A DNA stretch of 35,223 bases from SVTX01 sp964629615 (lineage in GTDB: Bacteria > Bacillota > Clostridia > Oscillospirales > CAG-272), in NCBI GenBank assembly GCA_964629615.1, contig CAZVUD010000017.1:1-35223 (forward strand), written 5' to 3'. Positions 33,129 to 35,223 of the stretch are shown here, piece after piece (the stretch's first letter is position 1; every line of letters begins with the position of its first letter). Under the pieces are notes generated by a model. It was not told the DNA's origin. It did not search any database and saw only the letters and a list, made by a program, of their open reading frames with translations. Position numbers and translations under genes: made by a program.

Positions 33129-33920
33129 ATGGCAAACACAAAAGTTATTTGCTTTGCTAATAATAAAGGCGGAAGCGGAAAATCCACTACCTGCGCAAAC
33201 ATCGGATATTCCATGTCCACGCTCGGCAAGAAGGTCCTCCTTATAGACGGAGATATGCAGATGAATCTCACTCTGTCCTACTTTGATGACGAAAGATCTC
33301 TTGAGCTTGCCAAAAGCGGCAATAATATATATACTGCTATTCTTGAACAAAAGGATCTTTCGGATTACATCATAAATACAGAATACGAAGGTCTTGATCT
33401 TGTTCCCTCCTCTACCCTCATGAGCAGTATAGAGCTTCAATTATTTACAAAGTTTCAGCGTGAATTCATTCTCAAAAACAGCCTTCGCAAGATAAAGGAA
33501 AGCGGCGTTTACGACTACATACTCATAGACTCGCCTCCTACGCTTGGTTGCTGGGTAATGAACATAATGTGCGCCTCTGACTACTTAATCATTCCTGTCG
33601 AGGCGTCACCTTGGGGTCTTTTCGGACTTGCAAACATGTTTGAATTCTACGAGCAGGTAAAGCTGATATCCCCCTCTCTTGAGATCTTGGGTATAGCTAT
33701 CACCAAAGCAAGCGAGCGCAAGAACTACTTCAAGCAGACAGTTGAAACTCTCGGAAGCCTTGACAATGTCAGATTGCTTGAATCCATCATACGCATAGAC
33801 AGCACAGTCGAATGGTCACAGGACAACAGTAAGCCCGTTATGGCTTATAAGAGATCCTGCCGCGCGGCAGGAGAATATATGCAAATGGCACAGGAGGTAA
33901 TGAAATATGCCGATAGGTAA
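33129..33920 (+). CDS. ParA-family ATPase, candidate McdA-like microcompartment positioning protein
   Basis: A 263-aa ParA/MinD-type ATPase. The deviant Walker A is KGGSGKST (residues 13-20) with the signature lysine Lys13, needed for ATP-sandwich dimers. Walker A' is in LLIDGDMQMN (about 37-46) and Walker B in YDYILIDSPPT (about 135-145). Such dimers bind DNA non-specifically and move cargo along the nucleoid when stimulated by a partner. The gene ends the BMC operon without an intervening terminator and overlaps its small downstream partner by 14 bp. No parB gene or parS-like repeats are nearby, and plasmid genes are absent, so cargo other than DNA is plausible. The BMC assignment is inference; it could be a generic chromosomal ParA. 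Confidence 0.85.
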   Translation: MANTKVICFANNKGGSGKSTTCANIGYSMSTLGKKVLLIDGDMQMNLTLSYFDDERSLELAKSGNNIYTAILEQKDLSDYIINTEYEGLDLVPSSTLMSSIELQLFTKFQREFILKNSLRKIKESGVYDYILIDSPPTLGCWVMNIMCASDYLIIPVEASPWGLFGLANMFEFYEQVKLISPSLEILGIAITKASERKNYFKQTVETLGSLDNVRLLESIIRIDSTVEWSQDNSKPVMAYKRSCRAAGEYMQMAQEVMKYADR

Positions 33921-34257
33921 AGACAGTATCCAAAAAAGAGTTGCTAAGGTAGAAGTTGAAGAAAACATAGCTCCCGAGCTTGTAGCAACTACCGCAGCCG
34001 CACCCGCAAAGAAGGCTTCGCCTGCAAAGAGTTCACGCACGACTGCTAAAAAGCCGACGGAGAAGAAGCCGACCGAAAAGAAGGCTGCCGCAAAGCCTGC
34101 GCAGAAAAAGGCAGAAGCTGTTGAAGCCACCGAGCCTAAAGCTGCTGTTCTCACAAATGTTGCGCCCGAGGTCGTAGAAAAGGTAATCGGTCACAAGGAA
34201 AACGAAAAATATGAAAAGGTACAGATAGGCGACAAGATGCCTACATTCCTTATGTAA
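33907..34257 (+). CDS. Small Lys/Ala/Pro-rich protein, candidate McdB-like partner of the ParA-type ATPase
   Basis: A 116-aa protein with no recognisable domain. Residues 1-16 form a short basic amphipathic segment (MPIGKDSIQKRVAKVE), similar in kind to the N-terminal peptides by which partners stimulate ParA ATPases. Residues 28-80 are low complexity, rich in Ala, Lys, Pro and Thr, with a tandem KKPTE repeat (about 48-58), and are probably disordered. Residues 83-116 look folded and end in GDKMPTFLM. GGAGGT lies 8 nt before the ATG, and the overlap with the ATPase gene implies coupled synthesis. Disorder plus a small size and ParA linkage fit McdB-like adaptors, but no homology can be shown here. 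Confidence 0.7.
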   Translation: MPIGKDSIQKRVAKVEVEENIAPELVATTAAAPAKKASPAKSSRTTAKKPTEKKPTEKKAAAKPAQKKAEAVEATEPKAAVLTNVAPEVVEKVIGHKENEKYEKVQIGDKMPTFLM

Positions 34258-34268
34258 TTTAAAAAGTT

Positions 34269-34306
34269 AAGTGGCTGTTGCATTTTTGCAACAGCCACTT
34301 TTTATA
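34269..34306. terminator. Strong terminator ending the BMC/parA operon
   Basis: A perfect 14-bp stem (34269-34282 with 34287-34300) has a 4-nt loop and is followed by TTTTATATT. The minus-strand side also has a T-run, so it may serve the convergent gene at 34307. It is the first clear U-tract terminator since 18750. Confidence 0.92.
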
Positions 34307-35223
34307 TTAAGAGCCCCACTTAGCAGTTATCGTTGTGTCTTTAGCTGGCATTTTATTTATGTCGCCCCATGATGGTGCTTGAAAGCCGCTTATATTACTT
34401 GTAACCTCCGGATTTGAGATTGTATCATCATACTTAACCGTAGTAGTTATCTTAAACGAAGTAATATGTGTTGGTTTAACATACTGAACACCTCTATGAT
34501 CTCTGGCGCCAATACATAATGTATTTTCGGATTCGCCCTTGGGAGTCCCTATATTTTCTGTTTTGAAATTTAATGTTGAATTTGTCGGATCTTCCCCATC
34601 CTTAAAAACTTCAACAGTAATCGTAGTATTTTCTCTATTCCACGATATAGTTATATTCAAAGGTTTTTCGTTTTCGGCTACATTATTTATTCCAATTCGA
34701 TCCTTTCCTCCTAAATAAAATTTTACACTATTTCCATATATACCAATGGCAAACAAATTTGCTGATGTATGGTTACTATCTAAATTACTTAAAATTAATT
34801 GTGAACTTCCGGTTTGAACTTTAGCAATACGCATATTGATAGTAAAATCATTATCCCAATTTAATTTATATCCCGTATTTAAATATTCATTATTTATAGT
34901 AGCGTCTTTTACGTTAAATGGTCGATTCACATTCCAATCATAAGTCAGCTTAAAGCTCGGAAGAAAATCCGACTCTTCGGGAAAAGCAACAGTATTTGTT
35001 TCATTATTCCAAATAACAAAGCAGCATGACTCGGCATCATAGTAAAATGTATTATTTGTATTTGTAACCTTGCTTATATCAATTCCGTTTTCTTCAAGGA
35101 CTTTCTCCGCTTCTTCCTTCGTAAGACTTCTGTCCAGATCTATCATCTCCGCCTGTATAAGCATATTCGCTTCGCGGATGAGCTGGATATCGGCTGAAGT
35201 ATTTGCCTTATCTATGATGCCCG
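34307..35223 (-). CDS. Partial pilin-like surface protein with LamG-like and InlB-repeat-like parts (runs off the window)
   Basis: The frame stays open from the stop at 34307 to the right edge, so the N-terminus is missing. The first visible residues (DKANTSADIQLIREANMLIQAE) resemble the part of type IV pilin or pseudopilin helices just after the membrane segment, suggesting a prepilin leader beyond the edge. A central beta-rich region of about 120 residues (FTINMRIAKVQ, then GIYGNSVKFYLG) looks like a laminin-G/concanavalin sandwich. The end, MPAKDTTITAKWGS, matches the close of InlB-type beta-grasp repeats. The DNA is clearly more AT-rich than the BMC operon. Domain calls are by eye; the role is probably extracellular binding or adhesion. 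Confidence 0.6.
   Translation of the reverse strand, partial: GIIDKANTSADIQLIREANMLIQAEMIDLDRSLTKEEAEKVLEENGIDISKVTNTNNTFYYDAESCCFVIWNNETNTVAFPEESDFLPSFKLTYDWNVNRPFNVKDATINNEYLNTGYKLNWDNDFTINMRIAKVQTGSSQLILSNLDSNHTSANLFAIGIYGNSVKFYLGGKDRIGINNVAENEKPLNITISWNRENTTITVEVFKDGEDPTNSTLNFKTENIGTPKGESENTLCIGARDHRGVQYVKPTHITSFKITTTVKYDDTISNPEVTSNISGFQAPSWGDINKMPAKDTTITAKWGS

Noticed and set aside
33129..34257. Plasmid or prophage partition module
   Set aside because: There is no parB, parS-like repeat array, replication or integrase gene nearby, and flanking genes are metabolic.
1..35223. CRISPR array, tRNA, rRNA or insertion sequence
   Set aside because: No regularly spaced repeats, no cloverleaf or rRNA-like sequence and no transposase were seen on either strand.

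Overview
The window looks like chromosomal DNA from an anaerobic, low-to-moderate GC Gram-positive bacterium of the Clostridia (Bacillota), probably a gut commensal near the Oscillospiraceae or Lachnospiraceae. The reasons are strong AGGAGG-type ribosome sites, several textbook TTGACA-17-TATAAT promoters, Clostridia-type ABC exporter pairs, a PflX-type radical SAM protein, and a glycyl radical microcompartment locus. This placement is inferred from gene content only.

Layout. 1-300 is intergenic, with inverted repeats that look like an interspersed element. 341-2121 (minus) holds 6-phosphofructokinase and a CinA-type amidohydrolase. 2352-4351 (plus) holds a PflX-like radical SAM protein and a YitT membrane protein. 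4438-8792 (plus) is a MarR regulator, with its own palindromic operators, leading a heterodimeric ABC exporter. A shared bidirectional terminator separates it from a second, convergent ABC pair (8840-12599, minus). 12790-14319 is a VWA-domain lipoprotein and 14520-16451 a GH78-like alpha-L-rhamnosidase, both minus. 16725-18698 (plus) is methionyl-tRNA synthetase.

19150-34300 (plus) is the main feature: a complete glycyl radical enzyme-associated bacterial microcompartment (BMC) operon of the fucose/rhamnose or 1,2-propanediol type (GRM5-like). Gene order is acetate kinase, class II aldolase, CoA-acylating aldehyde dehydrogenase, zinc alcohol dehydrogenase, four BMC-H shell proteins, PduL, BMC-P, PduS-like flavo/Fe-S protein, PduT-like BMC-T, glycyl radical diol dehydratase, its activase, PduU/EutS-like permuted shell protein, EutP/PduV-like GTPase, then a ParA-family ATPase and a small Lys/Ala-rich protein. 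The inferred pathway is: deoxysugar-1-phosphate is split by the aldolase to DHAP and lactaldehyde; lactaldehyde is reduced to 1,2-propanediol; the glycyl radical enzyme dehydrates this to propionaldehyde inside the shell; the aldehyde is then dismutated to propanol and propionyl-CoA, propionyl-phosphate and finally propionate plus ATP (PduL, AckA). Four enzymes carry encapsulation-peptide-like termini.

The most interesting observation is that no intrinsic terminator is seen from the promoter before ackA until after the ParA/small-protein pair. That pair is therefore probably co-transcribed with the shell genes and is a candidate McdA/McdB-like positioning system for a glycyl radical microcompartment. 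Other points are two BMC-H paralogues that share an identical 125-bp core between synonymously diverged ends, a cysteine-rich linker in the aldolase, an activase without the usual ferredoxin-like insertion, and four intercistronic hairpins without U-tracts. The right edge (34307-35223, minus) is the 3' part of an AT-rich, pilin-like surface protein that runs off the window.
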